From positions 248,001-312,000 of the forward strand of contig NZ_JBNAGG010000001.1 of NCBI RefSeq assembly GCF_049801075.1: a DNA stretch of 64,000 nt, written 5' to 3'. Shown here piece by piece: positions 25,527-34,244 of this stretch. A program made the translations under genes and the position numbers. Position 1 is the first letter of the stretch. Each line of letters opens with the position of its first letter. The notes under the pieces were generated by a model. That model made no database searches. It was not told where the DNA came from and saw nothing but the letters and a program-made list of their open reading frames with translations. This DNA comes from Maritalea sp049801075. GTDB lineage: Bacteria; Pseudomonadota; Alphaproteobacteria; Rhizobiales; Devosiaceae.

Positions 25527-25574
25527 ATATCACACAGCATTTGTAATATGTGATATTCAGATAATATATATTAT
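25527..25574. promoter_or_regulatory. Palindromic AT-rich control region upstream of yciI-like/mazG
   Basis: The 287-bp gap between the YciI-like gene and the PhnP-like gene is AT-rich. It contains a perfect inverted repeat AATATCACA (25527-25535) / TGTGATATT (25550-25558) with a 14-bp spacer, followed at once by the perfect 14-bp palindrome ATAATATATATTAT (25561-25574). The first may be an operator and the second overlaps a likely AT-rich promoter segment for the minus-strand genes. No coding sequence was found in the gap. Confidence 0.4.
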
Positions 25575-25725
25575 GGAATTTTTTGTATTGTGTTATCGCG
25601 GGTAAAGCTGAGTTTATGAATGGTCGTTATGTCATTGCGTAATGGCGCGATTAAACACTGTACTAAGTTCTGCGATTATCTCTCAGTGCGATTGTATGCG
25701 TTTGTCTTAGAACCGAGAGTTATAT

Positions 25726-26550
25726 CTACGTGACGATTTCAATCTTCATGCCATCATATGCTGGCTCAATATGTGATGGTGTTTCGTCGCGAACGGTTTG
25801 ATAGTCCAAATCAATATGCATATTTGTCAGCACGGCGCGTTTGGGTTTCATGTGGTCAACCCATTGCAAAGCTTCTTCGAGATTGAAATGACTTGGGTGC
25901 GTTGAATAGCGCAATGCGTCGACAATCCAGCAATCGAGATCGGCCAAGCTTTCATATGAAGATTTTGGAATGTCTGATACGTCGCAGGAGTAGGCCAGTT
26001 TGCCGATGCGGAAGCCTAATGAATGGATGTTGCCGTGAACCTGATCAAAGGCGGAGAGGCGGATGGGAGCGCCCTCGCCTGTGATGGTGACGCTGCTGCC
26101 AGCTTCGAACTCGTTGGCGTTCAAGATGGGCGGATATGGGCTGCCTGGTGGTGCTGTGAAGCAATAGCCGAATGCTGACTTGATACGGGCAAATGCAGAT
26201 TTCGAGGCGTAGACTTCAACGCGTTTTCGGTCGTTTAGTGCGAGCACACGCAAATCGTCGATACCGTGGCAATGATCCGCATGTTCGTGGGTGTAAAACA
26301 CCGCGTCGAGGCTGGAGATTCCAGATTCCAGCAACTGCTCACGCATGTCGCAACCTGTGTCGATCAAGACATTGGTGGACGGGCCATTTTCTTCGTAAAA
26401 ACCTTGCAACAGCAACGAACAGCGCCGTCGGCGGTTTTTGGGGTTATGCGGATCGCAATCGCCCCAGTTTCCGCCCACGCGCGGCACGCCACCGGATGAC
26501 CCACAGCCGAGAATTGTTGCGACAATTTTTGGCTTCTTTTCCTGGGTCAC
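25726..26550 (-). CDS. MBL-fold metallo-hydrolase, PhnP-like
   Basis: A 274-residue metallo-beta-lactamase-fold protein. The metal motif THEHADHCHGIDD is of the phosphodiesterase type, and the N-terminus ILGCGSSGGVPRVGG is typical of the PhnP/ribonuclease Z-like family (phosphoribosyl 1,2-cyclic phosphate phosphodiesterase). No phn genes are near, so its natural substrate here is uncertain; other cyclic phosphodiesters are possible. It overlaps the tatD stop by 4 bp and ends the metG-tatD unit. Confidence 0.88.
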   Translation of the reverse strand: MTQEKKPKIVATILGCGSSGGVPRVGGNWGDCDPHNPKNRRRRCSLLLQGFYEENGPSTNVLIDTGCDMREQLLESGISSLDAVFYTHEHADHCHGIDDLRVLALNDRKRVEVYASKSAFARIKSAFGYCFTAPPGSPYPPILNANEFEAGSSVTITGEGAPIRLSAFDQVHGNIHSLGFRIGKLAYSCDVSDIPKSSYESLADLDCWIVDALRYSTHPSHFNLEEALQWVDHMKPKRAVLTNMHIDLDYQTVRDETPSHIEPAYDGMKIEIVT

Positions 26551-27323
26551 TTTACCGCCTTATTGAATAATCGATCAAAGTTTTCAGTGGTTTGTTTGGC
26601 GAACGTTGCGAAATCTTGCGAAAGTGAATTTGCGAGAAATTCAGCTGTGTGGCGCACAAAAGTTGGCTCATTAGATTTGCCACGATGTGGAACTGGCGCC
26701 AGATATGGAGCGTCCGTTTCAACCAAAATGCGATCAAGTGGCAGCTTTTTCGCGGTTTCAACGATAGAAGCTGCGGATTTGAAAGTGGCAATGCCTGAGA
26801 AAGAGACATAGCCGCCCAGCTTAATCCCATGTAGTGCAAGTTCTTCGCCGGAGGAGAAACAATGCAAAACAAAGGGGAAGGCCCCCTTCTCCGTTTCTTC
26901 GGATAAGATGCGGACTGTATCTTCTTCTGCATCACGCGTGTGGATCACCAAAGGCAGTTGGGTGATGCGTGCGGCTTCGATATGGCGGCGAAAGCCAATT
27001 TCCTGTGCTTCTCGCGGCGCATTGTCATAGAAATAGTCGAGACCGGCTTCGCCAATTGCTACGCATTTTTCGTAAGACGACAAGTCCACCAATTGCTCAA
27101 CAGTGATGTCCAACTCTTCATCGGCATTGTGCGGATGGGTGCCGACGGAGCAAAACACATGCGGATATTTTTCCGCTATGGCTTTGATTTGATCAAATTT
27201 TTTGACACGGGTGGAAATGGTCACTATCCGTTCCACGCCCGCTTCTTTTGCGCGCGCCATCACGCCATCAATGTCGGCCTGCAGCGCGTCAAAGTCCAAA
27301 TGGCAATGGCTATCGACAAGCAT
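26547..27323 (-). CDS. tatD: TatD-family metal-dependent hydrolase (DNase)
   Basis: A 258-residue TIM-barrel hydrolase of the TatD/YcfH type. Metal-binding residues appear in DSHCHLDF at the N-terminus, GEAGLDYF mid-protein, IHTRDA and the C-terminal ETDAPYLAP. E. coli homologues are DNases involved in DNA repair or turnover; YcfH-type members sit next to holB/tmk/metG as here. It overlaps metG by one base and the following gene by 4 bp. Confidence 0.93.
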   Translation of the reverse strand: MLVDSHCHLDFDALQADIDGVMARAKEAGVERIVTISTRVKKFDQIKAIAEKYPHVFCSVGTHPHNADEELDITVEQLVDLSSYEKCVAIGEAGLDYFYDNAPREAQEIGFRRHIEAARITQLPLVIHTRDAEEDTVRILSEETEKGAFPFVLHCFSSGEELALHGIKLGGYVSFSGIATFKSAASIVETAKKLPLDRILVETDAPYLAPVPHRGKSNEPTFVRHTAEFLANSLSQDFATFAKQTTENFDRLFNKAVK

Positions 27324-28876
27324 TAGTCCACTTTCGCTTGATGTTCGAAACGTTTGAAAACAGGGCTCGGAGCTGGCAGTGCCGCACCTGGTTGCAGTTT
27401 GTCTGCATCTGAGATGTTGGCAAATTGGCGCTTATCCGCTGGGATATCCAGCACGTCCAAAAACTTCGTTGCCCCGATCGGAGTGAAGGGTTGCGCCGCG
27501 ATAGCCAATTGCCGGATCGCCTCCGCCGTGACGTAAAGTACGGTTTCCATACGTTTGGGATCGGTCTTTTTCAGCGCCCAAGGTTCTTGATTGGCGAAAT
27601 ATCGGTTTGCTTCACCGACTTTTGACCAGATCGCATCGACAGCATCATGCAACAAGCATTCATCGATTGCCGCGCGTGCCTTTTCCAAGGCGGGCGTGAT
27701 GCTATCCAGCAGTGCTTGATCTTCAGCGGTCAGGTCGCTTGGTGTTGGCACTTTGCCCTCACAGTTTTTCGCAATCATGGATAGTGAGCGCTGGGCCAAG
27801 TTGCCGAAATCATTGGCCAAATCTGCGTTGCAGCGGTTTACGCATTTTTCGTGACTATAGTCGCCATCATTGCCGAAATTCACTTCACGCAAGAAATAGA
27901 ACCGTGTGGCATCTGAACCGAATTCTTCAATCAGTTCAAACGGATCGATCACATTGCCCAAGCTCTTCGACATTTTTTGACCATCAACAGTCAAGAAGCC
28001 ATGCGCGTAGACTTTTTTCGGCAGGTCAATATCTGCGCTCATCAAGAATGCGGGCCAATAAATGGCATGAAAACGGGTAATGTCTTTACCGATCACATGC
28101 ACATCTGCTGGCCAAAATTTCTTGAAATCTTCACCGTCAATATTGGGATAGCCAAGTGCGGTGATGTAGTTGGTGAGCGCATCGACCCACACATACATCA
28201 CATGTTCAGGTGCATCTGGCACCGGAATGCCCCAATCAAATGTGGTGCGAGAAATCGACAGATCACGCAATCCAGATTTTACAAATGCCGTAATTTCGTT
28301 GCGGCGTGCCTTGGGGCCAATAAATTCTGGGTGCTGATCATAATAAGCAAGCAATTTGTCGCCATAGGCTGATAGGCGGAAGAAGAAGCTTTTTTCTTCT
28401 ACCCATTCAACGGGTGTGCCTTGGGGGGACAGCTTTTCGCCGCCCTCGCCCTCAACCAGCTCGCTCTCATCATAATAGGCTTCATCGCGCACTGAATACC
28501 AACCCGCATAAACATCTTCATAGATGTCGCCCTTTTCCACCATACGCTTCCAAATGGCTTGGGAGGCTTTTTTGTGGCGCTCTTCGGTGGTGCGGATAAA
28601 ATCGTCATTGGACAGGTTCAACGCTTCGGCGAGGCGCAAAAACTGGGCAGAGTTTTCGTCAGCAAGCTGCTTGGGCGTGATGCCCTTGGCTGCTGCGGTT
28701 TGCGCCATTTTAATGCCGTGCTCATCGGTGCCGGTCAAAAATTTCACATCATAGCCATCAAGCCGCTTAAACCGAGCCATGGCATCTGCGCCCGCCATTT
28801 CATAGGCATGGCCGATGTGCGGCACGCCGTTTGGATAATGAATTGCGGTGGTCACATAATAGGATTTATCGCTCAT
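27323..28876 (-). CDS. metG: Methionyl-tRNA synthetase
   Basis: Class I aminoacyl-tRNA synthetase charging tRNA-Met, 517 residues. The signature HIGH appears as PHIGHAYE (about 20-27) and KMSKS as GQKMSKSLG (about 300). It is the shorter type without the zinc-knuckle cysteines and without the C-terminal dimerisation domain found in the E. coli enzyme, as is usual in alphaproteobacteria. It lies 20 bp after holB. Confidence 0.97.
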   Translation of the reverse strand: MSDKSYYVTTAIHYPNGVPHIGHAYEMAGADAMARFKRLDGYDVKFLTGTDEHGIKMAQTAAAKGITPKQLADENSAQFLRLAEALNLSNDDFIRTTEERHKKASQAIWKRMVEKGDIYEDVYAGWYSVRDEAYYDESELVEGEGGEKLSPQGTPVEWVEEKSFFFRLSAYGDKLLAYYDQHPEFIGPKARRNEITAFVKSGLRDLSISRTTFDWGIPVPDAPEHVMYVWVDALTNYITALGYPNIDGEDFKKFWPADVHVIGKDITRFHAIYWPAFLMSADIDLPKKVYAHGFLTVDGQKMSKSLGNVIDPFELIEEFGSDATRFYFLREVNFGNDGDYSHEKCVNRCNADLANDFGNLAQRSLSMIAKNCEGKVPTPSDLTAEDQALLDSITPALEKARAAIDECLLHDAVDAIWSKVGEANRYFANQEPWALKKTDPKRMETVLYVTAEAIRQLAIAAQPFTPIGATKFLDVLDIPADKRQFANISDADKLQPGAALPAPSPVFKRFEHQAKVD

Positions 28877-28896
28877 AAGCCCTTGGTCTTTTTGGT

Positions 28897-29946
28897 CTAA
28901 ACAGTTTGATGCTCATTCAACATGGCGGCCTGATTTAACATACGAATATGTTCGAGCACCATGGTGATGGTTTGTTTTTTATCGAGGTTGAAAATGGCCT
29001 GTTCAGCCACCAATGTCTGGGTCTTTTCCCATACAGCAAGAGCTTTGGCAAGAACGGATCGTGGCGCTTTTTGTGCACTCAAATATTTGGCAATCGCCGC
29101 CACGTGGCTATCGATCATTTCCATGGCCAGTTGCCACACTTGTTCGGCTTTCGGGTCGGCCAATGCGGCGGCCAGTTCAAGCATGGCCGTTTCGCTATGC
29201 TGATCCGGTGCTTCCAGCCAAGCAAACAAGGCGCGCAGTGCCGGATTGTCGGCGACTTCCAATGCTTCAAATGCCTTGCGTGGCCTGCCCTTGGCAATCG
29301 CAAGAATTTGTGCAAGTTCTTCGCCTGCCATGGTCACGCCTGCTTGCGTTAAAACCGACTGTACGTCCTGATCTTCAATTGGCTTTAGCGGCAAGAGGTT
29401 GCAGCGTGATCGGATGGTGGGCAACACGCCGCCCACTCGATGCGTCACAAGCAGAAAGATCGCATTTTGTGGCGGTTCTTCCAAAGTTTTAAGCAGCGCG
29501 TTTGCAGCGTTTGCATTCATATCGTCAACGCAATCGACGATACAAATCCGCACCCCGGAGCGCGCGGCGCTGGTTTGGAAAAACTTGACTGCTTCGCGCA
29601 CGTCATTAACCGAAATTTGGGCGGCAAATTTACCGGTCTTTTGATTTTTCTGGCGACGGATAACTTTTAGATTGGGGAAAGAGCCTTGCCGCATTTGCTC
29701 TTGGATGCGGTCTAACGGCTCGTCGCCTGATTTGGCAAACAGCTGCTGCGCCACTTGATAGGCGAATGTGGATTTTCCGATGCCTTTTGGGCCGGCGATC
29801 AGAAACGCATGATGGAGCTTGTGCGCATCATAGGCGCGTAGGAGTTGGTCCAGCTGGGCGCTGTGACCAAACAGTTCAGTTGTTTGCTCTGGCAGTGGAG
29901 CGTTTGACAGTTGGTCTGCTTGCAAGTCGAGGTCTTGGTCAGCCAT
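28897..29946 (-). CDS. holB: DNA polymerase III subunit delta prime
   Basis: Clamp-loader subunit, 349 residues. AAA+ fold with GPKGIGKSTFAYQ (Walker A-like, about 50-60) and the sensor-1 region LLKTLEEPPQNAIFLLVTH, a hallmark of clamp-loader subunits. The C-terminal collar domain is helical. The zinc-binding cysteines of many DnaX/HolB proteins are not evident. It abuts tmk exactly (tmk stop next to holB start), indicating a single transcript. Confidence 0.92.
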   Translation of the reverse strand: MADQDLDLQADQLSNAPLPEQTTELFGHSAQLDQLLRAYDAHKLHHAFLIAGPKGIGKSTFAYQVAQQLFAKSGDEPLDRIQEQMRQGSFPNLKVIRRQKNQKTGKFAAQISVNDVREAVKFFQTSAARSGVRICIVDCVDDMNANAANALLKTLEEPPQNAIFLLVTHRVGGVLPTIRSRCNLLPLKPIEDQDVQSVLTQAGVTMAGEELAQILAIAKGRPRKAFEALEVADNPALRALFAWLEAPDQHSETAMLELAAALADPKAEQVWQLAMEMIDSHVAAIAKYLSAQKAPRSVLAKALAVWEKTQTLVAEQAIFNLDKKQTITMVLEHIRMLNQAAMLNEHQTV

Positions 29947-30603
29947 TTATTGTTCAAACTCGCCTGCAAAGCGGTTTTCCACCGCTTCCCAAATGGCGCT
30001 TTCCAGTTGATTGGCGGTTTTGTCACCATCAATCACAACAAAGCGCTCTGTTTCACGAGCAGCAATGTCGAGAAAATTTTGGCGCAATTGGCGATGCCAG
30101 TCGAGATTTTCTTTTTCGTAGCGATCAGGTGGCAGATCCAGTCCGTCTTCCGCTGCGCGTTTGCGCACGCGTTTGAATGCAAGCGTGGGATCCATATCGA
30201 TCAGAATGGTCATGTCCGGGCGCGTGCCATCAAGGGCAAGCTCTTCGAGTGCTCCAATGAGTTTGGTTGGCACACCGCCATTTAAGCCCTGATAAGCGCG
30301 GGTTGAATCATGAAACCGGTCTGACAATACCCATTTGTCGCTTTCAAGATTGGGGCGGATCATGGAGTTTACATGATCGAGGCGTGCGGCGGCGAATAGA
30401 ATTGCTTCCGCACTTGGGCCCCATTCTTCAGATTTGCCTTGCAACAGGAATGAACGAATGGCTTCGGCGCGTGGTGTGCCGCCTGGCTCGCGGGTGCGTA
30501 CTGCTTCGACACCGCGTTTATTGAGATTTGCGACAAGGCGTTGAATTTGCGTAGACTTGCCAACTCCTTCGCCGCCCTCAAATGTGATAAATCGCGCCTG
30601 CAT
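29947..30603 (-). CDS. tmk: Thymidylate kinase
   Basis: Phosphorylates dTMP to dTDP. The 218-residue length is standard. The P-loop GGEGVGKST lies at residues 10-18, the DR(F)H motif appears as SDRFHDST, and TREPGGTPRAE forms the second conserved block. It lies between dacA and holB in a replication/nucleotide gene cluster conserved in Hyphomicrobiales. Confidence 0.96.
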   Translation of the reverse strand: MQARFITFEGGEGVGKSTQIQRLVANLNKRGVEAVRTREPGGTPRAEAIRSFLLQGKSEEWGPSAEAILFAAARLDHVNSMIRPNLESDKWVLSDRFHDSTRAYQGLNGGVPTKLIGALEELALDGTRPDMTILIDMDPTLAFKRVRKRAAEDGLDLPPDRYEKENLDWHRQLRQNFLDIAARETERFVVIDGDKTANQLESAIWEAVENRFAGEFEQ

Positions 30604-30624
30604 GATGTCTTTCTATGTTTGCCG

Positions 30625-31791
30625 CTAGTTCAGCCAGCCAAAAGCCAATTCTTTTAATGCGTCAGTTGCGCGCCGAACAAGATCGCCTTGTTCCACTGTG
30701 TCGGCGGCATAGAGTGGTGTTTTTTGAATCAGATTCTCATCACAATATACATGCAGGTCGGCCAAATATTGCCCACGATCCACAGGCGGCTTGATCGGGC
30801 CTTGATAAACGATCTTAGCATTCAAACAGCGGCGCGAACCTTTGGGAACATAGAGGTCGATGTCGCCATCGCCAATGAGGCCAACACTGCCCTGCTCGCC
30901 GCCATAGACACCAATTTCACTGATAATTTGGCTGTCTTTAAACGCTTCCAACTTCTCGAAAGTGCGCGTGCCCCAAGTGATCAGCTTGCGCGCCTCTTCG
31001 CGGCGCTCTGTTTTGCTTTCCATGCCATGCAGCACTGCAACCAAACGGCGACCGCCTTCAGTTGTTGAAGCAACGATGCCATAGCCGGCGGCTTCGGTGT
31101 GCCCGGTTTTCAAACCGTCAACGCCGATACCGTCATCGAGCAATGTATTGCGGTTTTGTTGGTTGATGCCGTTCCACTCAAATGCATCTTGAGCAAATAT
31201 GTCGTAATATTCAGGATAGTTTTGAATGATGTAGCGCGCCAAATTGGCCAAATCACGTGCTGTGACCAACATGTTCTCGTCTGGCAGGCCTGTGGAATTC
31301 GCAAATTTTGAATTGTCCATGCCTAGATCTGCGGCCATTTCGTTCATCACCCGCACAAAGCTTGGTTCGGTGCCGCCAATGCCTTCGGCCAGTGCGATGC
31401 TCGCATCATTACCCGATTGGATGATTACAGACTTGATGAGATTTTCAACGCTGACTTTGGAGTTCAGTTCGGCGAACATGGTGGAGCCGCCTGAGCTTGC
31501 GCCGCCTTCGCGCCATGCTTTTTCCGAAATGAAGAATTCATCAGACAGATCTAACTGGCCTGATTTTAAACGCTTAAACACCACAGCGATGGTCATGAGT
31601 TTGGCCATGGAAGCGGGTTCCATGGGTTCATCAGCATTCTTTTGATAAAGAACAGTGCCGGACGTGTAGTCCATCAGGATGGCAAATTTGGCGCGGCTTT
31701 CAAACTCAACTTGAGCAAGTGCAGAGCTAACAAGACATGCCAAGATCGCCCCAAGTGCGCAAAAACGTGTGAGGGCATTCTTGAAAAACAT
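30625..31791 (-). CDS. dacA: D-alanyl-D-alanine carboxypeptidase (penicillin-binding protein 5/6 type)
   Basis: A 388-residue S11-family serine peptidase that trims peptidoglycan stem peptides in the periplasm. A Sec signal peptide covers about residues 1-26 (cleavage after ALA). The catalytic SMAK is S61-K64, the SGN motif is IQSGNDAS and the KTG motif is LKTGHTEAAG. A C-terminal beta domain follows, with a short amphipathic end (ELAFGWLN) that may anchor it to the membrane. It is preceded by rlpA, another cell-wall gene. Confidence 0.95.
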   Translation of the reverse strand: MFFKNALTRFCALGAILACLVSSALAQVEFESRAKFAILMDYTSGTVLYQKNADEPMEPASMAKLMTIAVVFKRLKSGQLDLSDEFFISEKAWREGGASSGGSTMFAELNSKVSVENLIKSVIIQSGNDASIALAEGIGGTEPSFVRVMNEMAADLGMDNSKFANSTGLPDENMLVTARDLANLARYIIQNYPEYYDIFAQDAFEWNGINQQNRNTLLDDGIGVDGLKTGHTEAAGYGIVASTTEGGRRLVAVLHGMESKTERREEARKLITWGTRTFEKLEAFKDSQIISEIGVYGGEQGSVGLIGDGDIDLYVPKGSRRCLNAKIVYQGPIKPPVDRGQYLADLHVYCDENLIQKTPLYAADTVEQGDLVRRATDALKELAFGWLN

Positions 31792-31812
31792 GGCTGGTCA
31801 CCTCCCCTAATT

Positions 31813-31849
31813 GGCAATGAATTGGCGCCAAATGATTGGCGCCATTGCC
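31813..31849. other. Hairpin with two TGGCGCCA palindromes between rlpA and dacA
   Basis: Two copies of the self-complementary octamer TGGCGCCA (31823-31830 and 31837-31844) lie 14 bp apart, flanked by GGCAATG (31813-31819) and ATTGCC (31844-31849). Together they can form a longer imperfect stem-loop. No T-tract follows on the minus strand, so it is more likely an mRNA-stability or attenuation element of the rlpA-dacA transcript than a full terminator. Confidence 0.35.
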
Positions 31850-32977
31850 TTATTCATATAGGAGGATTTCGTCGAGGCCAAGGCTTCGCGTCAATTGTAG
31901 TAAATCTTGTTTCGTGACGCCTGGGCGCAATGTTTCCACCAAAACCCCATATCCTTCGCGGCCATTCAACTTACCTGGAACGGTACGCACCGCTGCGATT
32001 TGAGCGAATTGTACCGCGAGTTCATGGGCTGCATTCGGGTCTGTTTCAAACCCAAGTGTTTTGTTGATGGTGCGTGCATCCAAATCCATGCTCTGCTGCC
32101 ATTGCTTCAAGCCATTATTCTGACCTGCCATTGCGTTGGCTGCGGCATGTGCACCGTTCACAACGCCTGATGTGTCGGCGTATGAGGAGAACAATGAGTC
32201 GTATGCATTATCGTTGGCTAGGCCGTTCGCCCCGCCTTGCAACGCGCTCAAGCTTGTGCGTGATGGTGGATTTGGCACCGCCTGTGGCGCAAGAGCCGCT
32301 GTTTGAATGGGCTGTAATTGGTCAGAATTAGCGAATGCCAACCGTGTGTTGTTGTTACGCTCAATTTCAGTTGGTGTGTTGATGCTTGCTGTCAGAAAGC
32401 GCGTATCGTCACCATTAATTGGCGCGCGTCCAACATATTGCACACGAACTTTGGCTGTACCCTGCTGTTTGAAATCCAAAACATCAGCGGTGCGGCTTGA
32501 AAGATCGATTTCGCGACCATGTGCAAAAGGCCCGCGATCATTCACGCGTACAACAACAGAGCGGCCATTGGCCAAGTTTGTTACGCGAACGTAGGACGGC
32601 AAAGGCAATGTTGGGTGCGCAGCGCTCAAATGGTTTTGGTCGAAAATTTCACCATTGGCCGTCAAGCGACCGTGAAAATTTGGACCATACCAAGATGCAA
32701 GGCCGATTTTGTCATAAGTCGGGTCATCTTTTGGGTGATACCACCGCCCTGCCACCTTGTAAGGCTTACCCACTTGGAAACGACCGCCACCTTTGCGAAC
32801 GTTTTTGCTGGAGGTCAAACGCGGTGACGCTGATACGCCATATTCCGATGACGAGAATTTGGTTTTTGTATTGATATTTTTGCTGATCCAGCTGCCTGTG
32901 TCGCCACAGGCGGCCAACAAAGGTAGACTGATCGCAAGCGCAGCAAGTGCGCGCAAATTCTTGTTCGATTTATTCAT
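31850..32977 (-). CDS. rlpA: RlpA-like lipoprotein (septal ring lytic transglycosylase)
   Basis: About 375 residues. A lipoprotein signal with lipobox LLAAC lies near residue 25. The double-psi beta-barrel RlpA domain follows at about 95-190 (GLASWYGPNFHGRLTANGE, VRVNDRGPF), then a low-complexity Ala/Asn/Gln linker. A C-terminal SPOR-like domain (about 300-375) binds denuded peptidoglycan at the septum. RlpA of Pseudomonas cleaves such glycan strands. The ATG at 32977 (MNKSNKN) gives a clean signal; an ATG three codons earlier (32986) is possible. Confidence 0.9.
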   Translation of the reverse strand: MNKSNKNLRALAALAISLPLLAACGDTGSWISKNINTKTKFSSSEYGVSASPRLTSSKNVRKGGGRFQVGKPYKVAGRWYHPKDDPTYDKIGLASWYGPNFHGRLTANGEIFDQNHLSAAHPTLPLPSYVRVTNLANGRSVVVRVNDRGPFAHGREIDLSSRTADVLDFKQQGTAKVRVQYVGRAPINGDDTRFLTASINTPTEIERNNNTRLAFANSDQLQPIQTAALAPQAVPNPPSRTSLSALQGGANGLANDNAYDSLFSSYADTSGVVNGAHAAANAMAGQNNGLKQWQQSMDLDARTINKTLGFETDPNAAHELAVQFAQIAAVRTVPGKLNGREGYGVLVETLRPGVTKQDLLQLTRSLGLDEILLYE

Positions 32978-33147
32978 TATGCGCATTCAGATTATGACAC
33001 TTCAATTTCTACGCAATATTATAACGCATTTTTAGGTGATTTGCCCACCGTGCATTTGGTGCATGGTTTCGAATTATTTAATTTAGCCCTATTCTAGGCA
33101 GAATGCGGCATAGATGTGGCCAAATAACGGAAAAATTCACTTTTAAG

Positions 33148-33171
33148 GGATATAAAGGTTTCTTTATATCC
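33148..33171. promoter_or_regulatory. Perfect 24-bp palindrome upstream of the corrinoid methyltransferase operon
   Basis: GGATATAAAG (33148-33157), spacer GTTT, CTTTATATCC (33162-33171): ten perfectly matched base pairs on each side, centred 59 bp before the ATG at 33219. Size and symmetry fit an operator for a dimeric winged-helix regulator. I believe ArsR-type SahR regulators of methionine genes use palindromes of this general kind in some proteobacteria, but I cannot confirm the exact motif. It could also fold as an RNA hairpin. The rest of the 240-bp gap shows no recognisable riboswitch. Confidence 0.6.
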
Positions 33172-33218
33172 TAAATATGATATGACAGCGCAACACAAGC
33201 GGACCAAAAAGGATCAGC

Positions 33219-34217
33219 ATGAATAAGCTACAGAAACTTTTGAAGGAAAAAGGCATTTTGCTGGCGGATGGCGCCACTGGCACAAACCTTATTCCAATGG
33301 GACTCGATTCGGGCCAGGCCCCAGAGGCGTGGAACTTTGATCATGTGGACCGCATTCAAAAGTTGCACCAATCCTTTATCGATGCAGGCTCAGACATTGT
33401 GGTGACCAATTCCTTTGGTGGCACCGCGCGACGTTTGCATTTGCATGATCTTCATGATCGCGTGGTTGAAATTAATCGTGCGGCGGCTGAGATCGCGGGC
33501 GACCTCGTGGCCAAATCTGGCCGTGAGATCGTGATTGCTGGTTCGGTTGGTCCTACAGGAGATTTGCTCGTACCTCTAGGCGAGTTGACCTATGAGGCCG
33601 CTGTCGAGGCATTTGAAGAGCAGATGATTGGCTTGAAACAAGGTGGTGCGGATGTCGCTTGGATTGAGACAATGTCTTCACCCGAAGAGATTGACGCCGC
33701 GATTGAGGCTGCCAATAAGGTTGAGCTTGATTATGTCGTGACGGCTAGCTTTGACACGGCAGGCAACACGATGATGGGGCTTACGCCTGCCGCGTTTGCG
33801 CAGCAAATGGCAGGGAAATATCCACGGCCGCAAGCTTTCGGTTCAAACTGTGGCGTGGGCGCTTCCGACCTTTTGGTCGCCGCCATTGATCTGGTGGCCA
33901 ATGCGGACGGCATTCCAGTTGTGGCCAAAGCAAATGCGGGCATTCCGAAGATTGCGGGCGACAAAGTTGTCTATTCTGGCTCGCCAGAGCTTATGGGCGA
34001 CTATGCCAAATTGGCGATGAATTTGGGAGTTTCCATTATCGGTGGTTGTTGCGGCAACAGCCCTGCGCATGTGAAGGCAATGGCCGATGCGTTGCGCACC
34101 CATAATGGCGGTGATGCACCGACTGAAGAAGAAATTATTGAAACACTTGGTCCTTTGGTTTCGCCCAAATCAACCAAGAAATCTGAGCGCAGCAGCCGTC
34201 GGCGTCGCCGCGGTTAA
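33219..34217 (+). CDS. Zinc homocysteine S-methyltransferase module (Bmt/MetH-N type)
   Basis: A 332-residue protein of the homocysteine/betaine-homocysteine methyltransferase family, the fold of the first domain of MetH. The zinc-binding triad is present: C211 in GSNCGVG and C277-C278 in GGCCGNS. The start LLADGATGTNL is also typical. It should activate homocysteine thiolate to accept a methyl group. Because a corrinoid protein follows in the same operon, the methyl donor is probably methylcobalamin on that protein rather than betaine directly. The C-terminus ends in an arginine-rich tail (SSRRRRRG), shared with two other products of the operon. AAGGATC precedes the ATG. Confidence 0.9.
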   Translation: MNKLQKLLKEKGILLADGATGTNLIPMGLDSGQAPEAWNFDHVDRIQKLHQSFIDAGSDIVVTNSFGGTARRLHLHDLHDRVVEINRAAAEIAGDLVAKSGREIVIAGSVGPTGDLLVPLGELTYEAAVEAFEEQMIGLKQGGADVAWIETMSSPEEIDAAIEAANKVELDYVVTASFDTAGNTMMGLTPAAFAQQMAGKYPRPQAFGSNCGVGASDLLVAAIDLVANADGIPVVAKANAGIPKIAGDKVVYSGSPELMGDYAKLAMNLGVSIIGGCCGNSPAHVKAMADALRTHNGGDAPTEEEIIETLGPLVSPKSTKKSERSSRRRRRG

Positions 34218-34244
34218 TTTTCGTCACCTATTGAGGACAATATT

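Noticed and set aside
31823..31844. Repeated TGGCGCCA octamers as a transposon or CRISPR-like repeat
   Set aside because: Only two copies exist in one hairpin; there is no spacer array or transposase.
32987..33218. Cobalamin or SAM riboswitch before the corrinoid operon
   Set aside because: The 230-bp gap shows no B12-box-like element or SAM-II/SAM-V core that I can recognise; the only clear structure is the 24-bp palindrome.
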